A stretch of DNA of 64,000 nucleotides from Rhizobium sp. L1K21 (lineage in GTDB: Bacteria; Pseudomonadota; Alphaproteobacteria; Rhizobiales; Rhizobiaceae). Of the stretch, positions 45,866 through 55,519 are shown in pieces; the stretch's first letter is position 1; every line of letters starts with the position of its first letter. The position numbers were made by a program, and so were the translations under genes. Below the pieces are notes generated by a model, which had not been told where the DNA came from, searched no databases, and worked only from the letters and a program-made list of their open reading frames with translations. Location of the stretch: the NCBI RefSeq assembly GCF_024055895.1, contig NZ_JAMXLE010000004.1, forward strand, positions 1 to 64,000. The letters run 5' to 3'.

Positions 45866-46606
45866 ATGAGATTGGAGTTGAATGAAATGCAGACGATTGC
45901 ACTGGTGGATGATGACCGCAACATCCTGACGTCGGTATCGATTGCGCTCGAGGCCGAGGGATACAAGGTTGAAACCTATACAGACGGTGCATCAGCGCTC
46001 GACGGGCTGCTGGCGCGACCGCCACAACTTGCCATTTTCGATATCAAGATGCCGCGTATGGACGGCATGGAGCTTCTGCGCAGATTGCGGCAGAAGTCCG
46101 ATCTGCCCGTTATTTTCCTGACCTCGAAGGATGAAGAGATCGACGAACTGTTCGGCCTGAAGATGGGTGCGGACGATTTCATCACCAAGCCGTTCTCTCA
46201 GCGGCTCCTGGTGGAGCGCGTCAAAGCCGTAATGCGCCGCGTGGCAAGCCGCGAAGCCAGCGCTGCCGGTACGTTGAAGACCGGCCAACCGGATCAGGTG
46301 CGCACGTTGGAGCGCGGCCAGCTGGTGATGGATGAAGAGCGGCACACCTGCACCTGGAAGGGCGAACCCGTGACGCTGACGGTCACCGAGTTTCTCATCC
46401 TGCAATCGCTCGCCCAGCGCCCCGGCGTTGTCAAAAGCCGCGATTCGCTGATGGATGCAGCCTATGACGAGCACGTTTATGTGGATGACCGTACGATCGA
46501 CAGCCACATCAAGCGGCTGCGCAAGAAATTCAAAGTGGTTGACGTTGAATTCGACATGATAGAAACCCTTTATGGCGTTGGGTATCGCTTCCGCGAGGCG
46601 GCTTGA
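45866..46606 (+). CDS. chvI: Response regulator ChvI (OmpR family)
   Basis: This 246-residue regulator has a receiver domain with VDDDRNIL, phospho-acceptor Asp59 in [11 protein letters not shown] and the conserved Lys in FITKPFS, followed by a winged-helix DNA-binding domain ending TLYGVGYRF. In Agrobacterium, Sinorhizobium and Brucella (BvrR) this protein controls envelope, acid response and virulence or symbiosis genes. AAGGAG lies 10 bases before ATG 45866; an ATG at 45887 is the other plausible start and matches the conserved [10 protein letters not shown] opening. ChvG follows 33 bases downstream. Confidence 0.96.
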   Translation: MRLELNEMQTIALVDDDRNILTSVSIALEAEGYKVETYTDGASALDGLLARPPQLAIFDIKMPRMDGMELLRRLRQKSDLPVIFLTSKDEEIDELFGLKMGADDFITKPFSQRLLVERVKAVMRRVASREASAAGTLKTGQPDQVRTLERGQLVMDEERHTCTWKGEPVTLTVTEFLILQSLAQRPGVVKSRDSLMDAAYDEHVYVDDRTIDSHIKRLRKKFKVVDVEFDMIETLYGVGYRFREAA

Positions 46607-46639
46607 CGGGATATCCGCCATTGAACGGGTTTTTGGATC

Positions 46640-48433
46640 TTGGCCGACGACACATTCGAAAATGAAGGCGTTTCATCCGGCCGTTCGGCTGCCGGAAAGG
46701 GACACGCGCCGCTTCTGTCGCGCCCTTTCGTGCTCGCACGTCGCATTTTTGGCAATGCTTTGTTTTCGAGCCTCACCCGGCAGATCGTCTTTTTCAACCT
46801 TGCGGCACTTCTGGTTCTGGTCGGCGGTATTCTCTATCTCAACCAGTTCCGTGAGGGCTTGATCGACGCGCGCGTTGAAAGCCTGCTCACGCAAGGCGAG
46901 ATCATTTCCGGTGCCATTTCGGCCTCTGCATCGGTGGACACGAATTCCATCACAATCGACCCGCAAAAGCTTCTCGAATTGCAGGCCGGGCAGAGCATCA
47001 CGCCAATTCCGAACGATGAGGACCTTGATTTTCCGATCGTGCCGCAAAAGGTGGCGCCGATCCTGAGACGGCTGATTTCACCAACCCGCACACGCGCGCG
47101 CATTTATGATGCAGATGCCAGCCTGATCCTCGATTCCAGACACCTTTATACTGGTGCCCAGGTGCTGCGCTACGACCTCGCGCCTCTGGACGATGAGCCA
47201 TCGACCCTTTCGGAAAAGATCGGAACCTGGTTCAACCGCCTGCTGCAGCCCGGCAATCTGCCGGTCTACAAGGAAGCTCCCGGCGGGGATGGTTCGATCT
47301 ACCCGGAGGTCATGAACGCTCTGACTGGTGTGCGCGGCGCGGTCGTTCGCACGACGGAAAAGGGCGAGCTGATCGTTTCCGTCGCTGTTCCCATTCAGCG
47401 ATTTCGGGCCGTTCTCGGTGTGCTGCTTTTGTCCACGCAAGCCGGCGATATTGACAAGATCGTTCACGCGGAGCGGCTTGCGATCATACGGGTGTTCGGT
47501 ATTGCGACCTTGGTCAACGTGGCGCTGTCGATGCTTCTGTCGTCCACGATCGCCAATCCGCTGCGTCGGCTGGCGGCGGCGGCTATCCGCGTACGGCGCG
47601 GTGCCAAGGCACGTGAGGAAATTCCCGACTTCTCCCGCCGCCGCGACGAAATCGGCAACCTTTCCATTGCCCTTCGTGACATGACGACCGCACTTTATGA
47701 CCGTATCGACGCCATCGAGAGCTTTGCGGCAGATGTCAGTCATGAGCTGAAAAACCCCCTCACCTCGCTGAGGAGCGCTGTCGAAACCCTGCCATTGGCG
47801 AAAAACGACAATTCCCGGCAACGGCTCATGGATATTATTCAGCATGATGTGCGCCGCCTCGACCGGTTGATCAGCGACATTTCCGATGCCTCGCGTCTGG
47901 ACGCAGAACTGGCGCGCGCCGATTCCAGAACGGTGGACCTTGAAAAGCTGCTGGAAGATCTGGTGACGATTTCACGTGAAATACGCAGTTCCAAAAAGAA
48001 GGTTGCGCTTTCTCTGGAAATCGATCGCGATAAGACAAGCAAAGGCGGCTACAAGATCACCGGCCACGATCTGCGCATCGGTCAGGTGGTGACGAACCTG
48101 ATTGAAAATGCCCGTTCCTTCGTTCCTGAAAACAGTGGGCACATTACGGTGAAACTCTCCCGTTCGCGCGATTTCTGCCGTATATCCGTTGAAGACAATG
48201 GACCCGGCATTCGTGCGGAAGACATTGAACGCGTCTTTGAGCGCTTTTACACTGACCGTCCCGAGGGCGAGGATTTCGGCCAGAATTCGGGCCTGGGGCT
48301 TTCCATCAGCCGACAGATTGCCGAAGCGCACCGCGGGACGCTGAAAGCTGAAAACATCATAGACGCCAAAGGCGATATCAAAGGCGCAAGGTTCATTCTG
48401 TCTCTGCCGACGGAGCAGAGCGGTGACCGGTGA
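46640..48433 (+). CDS. chvG: Sensor histidine kinase ChvG
   Basis: This 597-residue kinase is the partner of ChvI (BvrS/ExoS in relatives). One helix near 50-70 (IVFFNLAALLVLVGGILYLN) and another near 285 flank a periplasmic sensor of about 210 residues; a HAMP region follows. The H-box is FAADVSHELKNPLTSL, and the ATPase has NLIENARSFVP, EDNGPGI and GLGLSISRQI. The start appears to be TTG 46640 with a weak ribosome site. In rhizobia, ExoR holds the sensor domain off in the periplasm. The hprK frame overlaps its end by 11 bases. Confidence 0.95.
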   Translation: MADDTFENEGVSSGRSAAGKGHAPLLSRPFVLARRIFGNALFSSLTRQIVFFNLAALLVLVGGILYLNQFREGLIDARVESLLTQGEIISGAISASASVDTNSITIDPQKLLELQAGQSITPIPNDEDLDFPIVPQKVAPILRRLISPTRTRARIYDADASLILDSRHLYTGAQVLRYDLAPLDDEPSTLSEKIGTWFNRLLQPGNLPVYKEAPGGDGSIYPEVMNALTGVRGAVVRTTEKGELIVSVAVPIQRFRAVLGVLLLSTQAGDIDKIVHAERLAIIRVFGIATLVNVALSMLLSSTIANPLRRLAAAAIRVRRGAKAREEIPDFSRRRDEIGNLSIALRDMTTALYDRIDAIESFAADVSHELKNPLTSLRSAVETLPLAKNDNSRQRLMDIIQHDVRRLDRLISDISDASRLDAELARADSRTVDLEKLLEDLVTISREIRSSKKKVALSLEIDRDKTSKGGYKITGHDLRIGQVVTNLIENARSFVPENSGHITVKLSRSRDFCRISVEDNGPGIRAEDIERVFERFYTDRPEGEDFGQNSGLGLSISRQIAEAHRGTLKAENIIDAKGDIKGARFILSLPTEQSGDR

Positions 48434-48890
48434 ACGCAATATCCACGCAACGGCGATTGTTGTCGGCGACACCGGTTTTCTCATCACAGGGCCATCGGGA
48501 AGCGGCAAGAGTGCTGCAGCGCTCGCTATTATAGCCAGCGCAAAGCGCGAGGGGCATTTTTCGGCGCTGGTTTCCGACGATCAGGTTTTCATCTCCGTGG
48601 TCGGCGGAAAGCTTGTTGCCCGTTCAACAGCGTCAATCGAAGGGCTGTTGGAAGTTCGCGGTGCCGGCATTGTGAGCATGCCGAGGCTCAAGCGATGTGT
48701 TTTGAAATTCGCCGTAAAGCTGGTTCAACCAGCGCAAGACGAGCGGGTTCCTGAGGAAAATGCTGCACTTGCGATAGACGGGATCGGCGAATTGCCACTT
48801 CTGCACCTGCCATTTCCTATTGGCGAACCCTGGTTTGTACTATCCAGAATTGTAGGGACGCGCCTGCAACATCCCGCAGACAAAGCATAA
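48423..48890 (+). CDS. hprK: HPr kinase/phosphorylase, short alphaproteobacterial form
   Basis: This 155-residue protein keeps only the catalytic core of HprK. The P-loop is GPSGSGKS (23-30), and VRGAGIVSMPRLK matches the HprK signature region. The N-terminal domain of the Firmicute enzyme is missing, as usual in alphaproteobacteria. It phosphorylates HPr on serine and can reverse this. The GTG start overlaps chvG by 11 bases, tying it to the two-component operon, while its targets' genes (EIIA and HPr) follow after a hairpin. Confidence 0.93.
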   Translation: MTGERNIHATAIVVGDTGFLITGPSGSGKSAAALAIIASAKREGHFSALVSDDQVFISVVGGKLVARSTASIEGLLEVRGAGIVSMPRLKRCVLKFAVKLVQPAQDERVPEENAALAIDGIGELPLLHLPFPIGEPWFVLSRIVGTRLQHPADKA

Positions 48891-48891
48891 T

Positions 48892-48918
48892 TCTGCCCCA
48901 TTTGGGCAGATTTGTCTT
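48892..48918 (+). terminator. Terminator or attenuator after hprK
   Basis: A perfect seven-base stem (tctgccc at 48892-48898 and gggcaga at 48904-48910) with a five-base loop is followed by a T-rich stretch (tttgtctt). It begins right after the hprK stop and may reduce read-through into the EIIA gene. Confidence 0.55.
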
Positions 48919-49019
48919 GAACTTCCAATTTTCCTTGCCAAGATGCCCGGCTACCGGTGGACGGATTTGCTGCGATGCGATAACTGGCCGCTTCAAATGA
49001 AAGATGGAGCAATTGCTGC

Positions 49020-49421
49020 ATGATTGGACTCGTTCTTGTAACGCATGGCAAGCTTGCTGAAGAATTCCGGCACGCGCTTGAACATGTGGTCGGCCCGCAA
49101 GAACAGCTTGAGACCGTGTCGATCGGCCCTGAAGACGATATGGATCAACGGCGGCAGGATATACTTGACGCTGTGAAAAAGACAGACGACGGCAATGGCG
49201 TGATCATTTTGACAGACATGTTTGGCGGAACGCCTTCCAATCTGGCGATTTCCGTCATGTCTGCCGGACGAATAGAAGTGATTGCCGGCGTCAATCTGCC
49301 CATGCTGATCAAGCTTGCAGGCATTCGCGCCGAAAATGATATGGCCAAGGCGTTGAAAGATTCGGCTGAAGCGGGCCGCAAATACATCAACATTGCAAGC
49401 AGCCTGCTTGCGGGCAAATAA
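49020..49421 (+). CDS. manX: PTS EIIA component, mannose type
   Basis: This 133-residue protein is a stand-alone EIIA of the mannose class, with the phosphorylated His9 in LVLVTHGKLAEEF and the family motif ILTDMFGGTPSNLA. In alphaproteobacteria lacking sugar-transport EIIBC partners it is part of a regulatory phosphorelay with EI-Ntr, HPr and EIIA-Ntr. No permease genes are nearby, which supports a regulatory role. HPr follows 11 bases after. Confidence 0.94.
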   Translation: MIGLVLVTHGKLAEEFRHALEHVVGPQEQLETVSIGPEDDMDQRRQDILDAVKKTDDGNGVIILTDMFGGTPSNLAISVMSAGRIEVIAGVNLPMLIKLAGIRAENDMAKALKDSAEAGRKYINIASSLLAGK

Positions 49422-49432
49422 TTCACGGCGCA

Positions 49433-49705
49433 ATGGCTGACCCACGGGAATTTCTCATCGTCAATAAACGCGGCCTGCATGCGCGGGCCTCTGCAAAATT
49501 CGTTCAGGTTGTTGAGCAATTCGAAGCGCAGATCTCCGTCTCAAAGGACGGCATGACTGTCGGCGGAACATCCATCATGGGATTGATGATGCTTGCAGCC
49601 AGCCCTGGTAGTTCGATTACCGTTTCCGCCGTAGGTGGGGATGCAGAAGACGCGCTGGATGCGCTTGCCGAACTTGTCGCAAGCAAGTTCGGCGAGGAAG
49701 AATGA
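49433..49705 (+). CDS. ptsH: Phosphocarrier protein HPr
   Basis: This 90-residue protein carries the EI-phosphorylated His16 in KRGLHARAS and the regulatory serine Ser47 in GGTSIMGLMML, the target of HprK encoded two genes upstream. It relays phosphate to the neighbouring EIIA. The pair of sites lets HPr integrate PEP-driven and ATP-driven signals. No terminator is seen before the ahcY operator region. Confidence 0.96.
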   Translation: MADPREFLIVNKRGLHARASAKFVQVVEQFEAQISVSKDGMTVGGTSIMGLMMLAASPGSSITVSAVGGDAEDALDALAELVASKFGEEE

Positions 49706-49714
49706 CTAGCTGAC

Positions 49715-49738
49715 ATAAAGACTTCTTTATATCTTTAT
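49715..49738. promoter_or_regulatory. Palindromic operator upstream of ahcY (SahR-type candidate)
   Basis: ATAAAGA (49715-49721), a two-base spacer and TCTTTAT (49724-49730) form a perfect 7+7 palindrome, and a further half-site ATCTTTAT follows at 49731-49738. It lies about 120 bases upstream of ahcY. ArsR-family regulators of S-adenosylhomocysteine recycling (SahR) use palindromes upstream of ahcY and met genes; that this one is such a site is inferred. I see no SAH-riboswitch structure. Confidence 0.5.
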
Positions 49739-49846
49739 TGAAATAGTGCGCGCGCCCTGATATGGCTTTGTGCGAAGGCGCAATGCCATTGGAATTTGGC
49801 TGCCGGCAAACCAACGCAGCACACAATAGAGATCTGGAGAAACAGA

Positions 49847-51244
49847 ATGAGCAACAAAGATTATGTTGTCGCCGATATCGGCCTGGCTGACTACGGCCGC
49901 AAAGAAATCGACATTGCCGAAACGGAAATGCCGGGCCTGATGGCCTGCCGCGAAGAGTTCGGTTCCGACAAGCCTCTGAAGGGCGCGCGCATTTCCGGCT
50001 CGCTGCACATGACGATCCAGACCGCGGTACTGATCGAAACGCTGGTTGCGCTGGGCGCAGACGTGCGCTGGGCTTCGTGCAACATCTTCTCCACGCAGGA
50101 CCATGCCGCCGCTGCGATTGCAGCGTCCGGCATTCCGGTTTTCGCCGTCAAGGGTGAGACACTTGAAGAATACTGGACCTATACCGACAGCATCTTCCAG
50201 TGGGCCGACGGTGGCTTCTCTAACATGATCCTGGATGATGGCGGCGATGCGACCATGTATATCCTGCTTGGCGCACGCGCTGAGGCTGGCGAAGACGTGT
50301 TGTCGAACCCAGGTTCCGAAGAAGAAGAGGTTCTTTTTGCGCAGATCAAGAAGCGCCTTGCAGCTTCGCCAGGCTGGTTCACCAAACAGCGCGACGCCAT
50401 CAAGGGCGTTACCGAAGAGACGACGACAGGCGTGAACCGCCTTTATCAGCTCTCCAAGAAGGGCCTGCTTCCCTTCCCGGCCATCAATGTCAACGATTCG
50501 GTTACGAAGTCCAAGTTCGACAACAAGTATGGCTGCAAGGAATCGCTGGTTGACGGCATTCGCCGCGGTACCGATGTGATGATGGCCGGCAAGGTTGCTG
50601 TTGTTTGTGGCTATGGCGACGTGGGCAAGGGCTCTGCCGCCTCGCTTCGCGGTGCTGGCGCACGCGTGAAGGTCACCGAAGTCGATCCGATCTGCGCGCT
50701 TCAGGCCGCTATGGATGGTTTCGAAGTGGTTACGCTCGAAGACGTCGCCTCGTCTGCCGATATCTTCATCACGACCACCGGCAACAAGGACGTCATCCGC
50801 ATCGAACATATGCGCGCCATGAAGGATATGGCGATTGTCGGCAATATTGGACACTTCGACAACGAGATCCAGGTCGCCGCCCTTCGTAACCTGAAATGGA
50901 CCAACGTGAAGCCGCAGGTCGATATGATCGAATTCCCTGGCGGCAATCGCATGCTTCTTCTCTCCGAAGGCCGTCTTTTGAATCTCGGCAACGCCACAGG
51001 CCACCCGTCTTTCGTGATGTCCGCATCGTTCTCCAACCAGGTTCTGGCTCAGATTGAGCTTTTCGTCCGTGGTGAAAACTACAAGAACGACGTTTATGTT
51101 CTGCCCAAGCACCTCGACGAAAAGGTTGCAGCTCTGCACCTGGCCAAACTCGGTGCAACACTCACGCAGCTTTCGGAAGAACAGGCGGCCTATATTGGCG
51201 TAGAACAAAAGGGCCCGTTCAAGCCGGAACACTATCGCTACTGA
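49847..51244 (+). CDS. ahcY: Adenosylhomocysteinase
   Basis: This 465-residue enzyme cleaves S-adenosylhomocysteine to adenosine and homocysteine, removing the product inhibitor of methyltransferases. Signatures are [17 protein letters not shown], the NAD-binding [15 protein letters not shown] and the C-terminal KPEHYRY. I chose ATG 49847 because GGAGAA precedes it; an open frame extends 17 codons up without a site. A palindromic operator lies upstream and a strong terminator downstream. The enzyme supports the several methyltransferases of the cell, including those of the glycan island. Confidence 0.97.
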   Translation: MSNKDYVVADIGLADYGRKEIDIAETEMPGLMACREEFGSDKPLKGARISGSLHMTIQTAVLIETLVALGADVRWASCNIFSTQDHAAAAIAASGIPVFAVKGETLEEYWTYTDSIFQWADGGFSNMILDDGGDATMYILLGARAEAGEDVLSNPGSEEEEVLFAQIKKRLAASPGWFTKQRDAIKGVTEETTTGVNRLYQLSKKGLLPFPAINVNDSVTKSKFDNKYGCKESLVDGIRRGTDVMMAGKVAVVCGYGDVGKGSAASLRGAGARVKVTEVDPICALQAAMDGFEVVTLEDVASSADIFITTTGNKDVIRIEHMRAMKDMAIVGNIGHFDNEIQVAALRNLKWTNVKPQVDMIEFPGGNRMLLLSEGRLLNLGNATGHPSFVMSASFSNQVLAQIELFVRGENYKNDVYVLPKHLDEKVAALHLAKLGATLTQLSEEQAAYIGVEQKGPFKPEHYRY

Positions 51245-51273
51245 TTTTACCTGATAGCAACACAAGATATTGT

Positions 51274-51310
51274 AGCCGCTACTCTCCCTAGGAGTAGCGG
51301 CTATATTTTT
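51274..51310 (+). terminator. Rho-independent terminator of ahcY
   Basis: A perfect eleven-base stem (agccgctactc at 51274-51284 with its complement at 51292-51302), a seven-base loop and a tail of T bases lie 30 bases after the ahcY stop. Confidence 0.92.
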
Positions 51311-51449
51311 GATCCAAATCACTTCCCGCAGAATCACGAAGGAAGTATTGTCTTTGCAGCATGATTCGCCGGATCAGGTGCGGAAAATCCGGCGACACGA
51401 TTTGGTATGTCTTGTCGAATTGGCGGCAAAAGACGGGGACAGACCGGTA

Positions 51450-53996
51450 ATGGGTTCTAAAAATAAAACCGGACAATCCGGCAGTGAGCAGCTATTGAGC
51501 CTCGACAGGCGTGCTGCCGTTTCAAAGATCAATGCTGGAAAGTTCGGCATATTGCTGGCGTCGGGAACAGTGCTTTCAGCTGTGAATGCCCATGCGGCCA
51601 GCAAGCTTGTGCTGTTCGGCAGCGCATTCAATTCTGCAGGGGTCGCGGGATTTTCCTTGCTTGCCGGCGGGCTCTCCGCAGCCCTGATCTCGGCAGTCTG
51701 GCAAAGACGCCGGCGCAGCGCAGCCGAAGCGGAAAGCATTCAGGTGCGTGGCGAACTCAGTGAAGCAACGCAGAAAATCTCACGCTACGAAGCGCTCATT
51801 GCCGACAAGAACCGCCGGATTGTGATTTGGGATTCTATGAGCGGGCAGCGGGAAATTCTCGGGCATCTGCCTGCTGAAACCGGAGCGCCCGCCGATCACC
51901 GCGAATTCCTGGCCTTCGGCAAATGGCTGAACCCGCGCTCGGCCGGCGAATTGGAGGCCTCCATTGATGCGCTTCGCTCTCAGGGCGTAAGCTTTGACAT
52001 GATCGTGGAAACGCAGCGCGCTGAGGTTTTGGAAGCCCAAGGGCGGGTTTCCGGCGGGCGGGCATTCGTCCGTTTCGTCGCGCTCAGCAATTTGCGCGCC
52101 GAACTGGCGGAATTGCAGATCGAACGTGATCGTCTGTCCTCTACGATTTCCATGTTCCAATCATTGCTCGATTCTGTGGAAGTGCCGGTCTGGCAGCGCT
52201 CCAACGACGGCACCCTTCTTTGGGTCAACGAAGCCTTCAGTGAAGCTGTCGAAGCGCGCAACCCACAGGAGGCGATTGCGGAAGGTAAGGAACTGCTTTC
52301 CACAGCGACGCGCCAGAAGATTCGCTCCTCGGTTACACCTGAGAGCCCCTATTACGACCGCATTTCCACTGTGGTGAAGGGGGAAAGGGCATTTTACGAA
52401 GTGGCCGAGATCAAGACGCCCGGCGGCACCGCCGGGATGGCGGTCGATATCTCCAATATCGAAGCGGTTCGCGAGGAACTGAACCGCACTTTGAAAAGCC
52501 ATGCGGAGACATTGGATCACCTTGGAACGCCAGTCGCCATCTTCGACAGCGCGCAAAATCTGCAATTTTACAATCAGGCATTCCAAAGCCTTTGGGGTCT
52601 GGACCTGGCCTTCCTGGAATCGCATCCAAGCAATGGCGAGTTGCTGGACCGGTTGCGCGACAATGGGAAATTGCCGGAGCAACTGAACTGGAAATCCTGG
52701 CGTGAAAACGCCCTTTCGGTCTACCATTCCGTCGATAATCAATCAGACCTTTGGTATTTGCCGAATGGTCAGACGCTACGCGTTTTCGCCAATGCTCACC
52801 CACAAGGTGGCGCAACCTGGGTCTTCGAGAATCTGACCGAGCAGGTAACACTCGAGACCCAATATAATTCGCTCTTGAAGGTGCAGCAGGAAACCATCGA
52901 TCACCTTGCAGAGGGCGTCGCCGTTTTCGGTCCCGACGGGAAGATCAAGCTTTGCAATCCCGCTTTCCGTGCCATTTGGGGCATCAATGCCGAGCAGGCT
53001 GCGGAAGGAACGCATATCCGCGCAATCGAACATGCCTGTGAAACCTATTATGACAAGCCGGATGGATGGCGTCGCTTTGGCCAGATCATCACCAGCTTCG
53101 ACGACGAGCGAAACAGTTATGAAGGTAAGATAGAGCTTACGACAGGTCTTGTTCTGGATTATGCCGTGACGCCGCTTCCCAACGCGCAGACCATGCTTAC
53201 CTTTGTCAACATCACCGACAGCGTTCTGGCAGAACGCGCTTTGACGGAAAAGAATGCTGCCTTGCGCAAAGCCGATGAAATCAAGAACGATTTCGTGCAG
53301 CATGTTTCCTATGAGCTGCGCTCACCGTTGACGAACATTATCGGCTTTACCGACCTTCTGAAGACATCCGGCATCGGCCCGTTGAACGAGCGACAGGCGG
53401 AGTATGTCGAACACATCTCTGCGTCCTCTTCCATTCTGCTGACCATCGTGAACGACATTCTGGATCTGGCGACCGTTGATGCGGGCATCATGCAGCTTGA
53501 ATTCAGCGAGGTGGTGATCGACGATCTGCTCGACGAAGTATCCGAGCGTGTGGCGAGCCGCTTCCAGGAAAGCAATGTCACGCTGCATATTACGGCAAGC
53601 CAGGATCTCGGCGTCATTGTCGCCGACCACCAGCGTCTCAAGCAGATATTCGTCAAGCTTCTCACCAATGCAGCCAATTTTACCCCCGAAGGCAGTGTCA
53701 TACAGCTGAAGTGCTGGCGCGACGGCAATGATTTCTTCTTCAAGGTCGTTGACGAGGGTCAGGGTATCCCGAAGGACATGATCGACAAGGTGTTCAATCG
53801 CTTTGAAGCACGGGGAAAGCGCAGCGGCGCGGGGCTTGGCCTCTCCATCGTGGAAAGCTTCGTCAGCTTGCATCACGGCGAGGTCTCGATCGATTCCGTT
53901 GAGGGCCGTGGGACTGAAGTGACCTGCCGGATTCCTTCGGCAAGTCTGTCGCCATCCGAGATCGGCGAAAGCGAAGCTGTCAGCGCTGCCGAGTAA
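51450..53996 (+). CDS. divL: DivL-type PAS kinase-like protein with tyrosine in the H-box
   Basis: This 848-residue protein has a membrane-associated N-terminus (two hydrophobic stretches, about 35-75), a coiled coil, at least two PAS domains (about 245-360 and 480-600) and a kinase-like end. The H-box reads FVQHVSYELRSPLTNIIGF, so the usual phospho-acceptor His is Tyr621. This is the hallmark of DivL, which in Caulobacter works as a signalling pseudokinase with DivK and CckA in cell-cycle control. The ATPase end is intact (FVKLLTNAANFTPEG, DEGQGI, GAGLGLSIV). I chose ATG 51450 after GGGGAC; an open frame reaches 51309. The tsaE fusion follows 4 bases downstream. Confidence 0.92.
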   Translation: MGSKNKTGQSGSEQLLSLDRRAAVSKINAGKFGILLASGTVLSAVNAHAASKLVLFGSAFNSAGVAGFSLLAGGLSAALISAVWQRRRRSAAEAESIQVRGELSEATQKISRYEALIADKNRRIVIWDSMSGQREILGHLPAETGAPADHREFLAFGKWLNPRSAGELEASIDALRSQGVSFDMIVETQRAEVLEAQGRVSGGRAFVRFVALSNLRAELAELQIERDRLSSTISMFQSLLDSVEVPVWQRSNDGTLLWVNEAFSEAVEARNPQEAIAEGKELLSTATRQKIRSSVTPESPYYDRISTVVKGERAFYEVAEIKTPGGTAGMAVDISNIEAVREELNRTLKSHAETLDHLGTPVAIFDSAQNLQFYNQAFQSLWGLDLAFLESHPSNGELLDRLRDNGKLPEQLNWKSWRENALSVYHSVDNQSDLWYLPNGQTLRVFANAHPQGGATWVFENLTEQVTLETQYNSLLKVQQETIDHLAEGVAVFGPDGKIKLCNPAFRAIWGINAEQAAEGTHIRAIEHACETYYDKPDGWRRFGQIITSFDDERNSYEGKIELTTGLVLDYAVTPLPNAQTMLTFVNITDSVLAERALTEKNAALRKADEIKNDFVQHVSYELRSPLTNIIGFTDLLKTSGIGPLNERQAEYVEHISASSSILLTIVNDILDLATVDAGIMQLEFSEVVIDDLLDEVSERVASRFQESNVTLHITASQDLGVIVADHQRLKQIFVKLLTNAANFTPEGSVIQLKCWRDGNDFFFKVVDEGQGIPKDMIDKVFNRFEARGKRSGAGLGLSIVESFVSLHHGEVSIDSVEGRGTEVTCRIPSASLSPSEIGESEAVSAAE

Positions 53997-54000
53997 ATAC

Positions 54001-55506
54001 ATGGAAACGCTTTCCCTGTTTCTCGCCGATGAAAACGCCACACGGCGGCTCGGCGAGGATTTGGCGCTGGCCGCAGCCAAGGGCCTCTGCATTGCGCTTT
54101 CAGGCGGCCTGGGTGCTGGCAAATCAACATTGGCGCGGGCCTTCATTCATGCTTTGGCCAATGACGAAACGCTTGAGGTGCCGAGCCCCACCTTTACGCT
54201 TGTGCAGTCCTATGATTTGCGCATTCCGGTTTCCCATTTCGACCTTTACCGCCTTGGCGACGAGAGCGAACTCGATGAGCTCGGCCTTGATGAAGCCCTG
54301 GAAGACGGGATTGCGCTGATCGAATGGCCTGACCGGGCCGGCGATGCACTACCGGCCAATCGCATCGACATCATTTATACAGAGGAAGGCGGTGGACGAC
54401 GGCTCGAGGTGAAAGCGAGCGGCCCAACTTTGGCCCGTTTGAAGCGTGTGCTCACCATACGCACATTCCTTGAGAAAACCGGGCATGCAGGCGCCAGTCG
54501 CCGCTTTCTGACGGGCGATACGTCGTTTCGCGCTTACGAAAGAATTACCGATCAGAATGGCGAAAAGTTTGTCCTGATGGATTCGCCGGCTCGGTCGAAC
54601 GGCCCACCCATTCGCGATGGGAAGCCTTATTCGCAGCTTGTGCATCTTGCCGAAGATGTTCGGCCTTTTATCGCCGTCGGCCGCTATCTCAAGTCGCTCG
54701 GCCTTTCGGCGCCGGAGATTTTTGAGGCGGATCAGGAAAACGGAATCCTTTTGATTGAGGATCTTGGCTGTGACGGTGTCCTCGACGACGAGGGCAAACC
54801 AATCGCCGAGCGCTATCAAAAGGCTGTCTTGTGTCTGGCTGATTTCCACCGGGTTCCGGCTCCGGCTTCTCTGCCCATCGACGAGCGTAGCGAGCACATC
54901 GTTCCCCACTTCGACCGCGCCGCATTGAGCTATGAGGTCGAGCTGCTTTTGGACTGGCACCTTCCCTGGAAACGCGACGGAGGTGCGGTTGGCGATGGCG
55001 AGAGGAAAGCCTATCTCGACATTTGGCAAAACCTCTTCGATCAGTTGGGCCACACCGAACAGGCGCTCATCCTTCGCGATTATCATTCACCGAACCTTCT
55101 TTGGCTGAAAGAGCGCGAGGGTCTGGGCAAGGTCGGCATTATCGATTTTCAGGATGCGATTATCGGACCCAGCGCCTACGATGTCGTGTCGCTGGTGCAG
55201 GATGCGCGCGTTACCGTCGAGCGACCGCTGATGGACGCGCTGCTTGAGGATTATCTGAGCGCCCGCGAGGCGCAAGGTCCGTTTGACCGGGTGGCCTTCA
55301 TGAAAACCTGGGCGATCATGTCCGCACAGCGTGCTTGCCGGTTGAATGGGCTCTGGGTGCGGCTCATGCAGCGTGATCATCTGCCCGCTTACATGCGGCA
55401 TATGCCACGCACACTCTGGCATCTGCAGGTTGCCTGTGAACATGAAGCGCTCGCCCCCTTGAAAGCGTGGCTGATAAAGGCTGGAATCCTGTCAGCCGAA
55501 TCATAA
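54001..55506 (+). CDS. tsaE: TsaE / AmgK-like phosphotransferase fusion
   Basis: This 501-residue protein joins two enzymes. Residues 1-150 are TsaE, the ATPase of the t6A37 tRNA-modification complex, with P-loop GGLGAGKS (35-42), SPTFTLVQ and HFDLYRLGDESEL. Residues about 155-501 are an aminoglycoside-phosphotransferase-fold kinase with catalytic RDYHSPNLLWL and metal-site IIDFQDAIIGP. The second half resembles AmgK, which phosphorylates N-acetylmuramic acid or N-acetylglucosamine at C1 in cell-wall recycling. The MurU-like gene 13 bases downstream supports this. The fusion is known in Hyphomicrobiales. Confidence 0.92.
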   Translation: METLSLFLADENATRRLGEDLALAAAKGLCIALSGGLGAGKSTLARAFIHALANDETLEVPSPTFTLVQSYDLRIPVSHFDLYRLGDESELDELGLDEALEDGIALIEWPDRAGDALPANRIDIIYTEEGGGRRLEVKASGPTLARLKRVLTIRTFLEKTGHAGASRRFLTGDTSFRAYERITDQNGEKFVLMDSPARSNGPPIRDGKPYSQLVHLAEDVRPFIAVGRYLKSLGLSAPEIFEADQENGILLIEDLGCDGVLDDEGKPIAERYQKAVLCLADFHRVPAPASLPIDERSEHIVPHFDRAALSYEVELLLDWHLPWKRDGGAVGDGERKAYLDIWQNLFDQLGHTEQALILRDYHSPNLLWLKEREGLGKVGIIDFQDAIIGPSAYDVVSLVQDARVTVERPLMDALLEDYLSAREAQGPFDRVAFMKTWAIMSAQRACRLNGLWVRLMQRDHLPAYMRHMPRTLWHLQVACEHEALAPLKAWLIKAGILSAES

Positions 55507-55519
55507 AGCCTGTATCTCG

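Noticed and set aside
49727-51337. 536-codon open frame opposite ahcY
   Set aside because: It covers the ahcY gene, its operator and its terminator; low-complexity antisense translation only.
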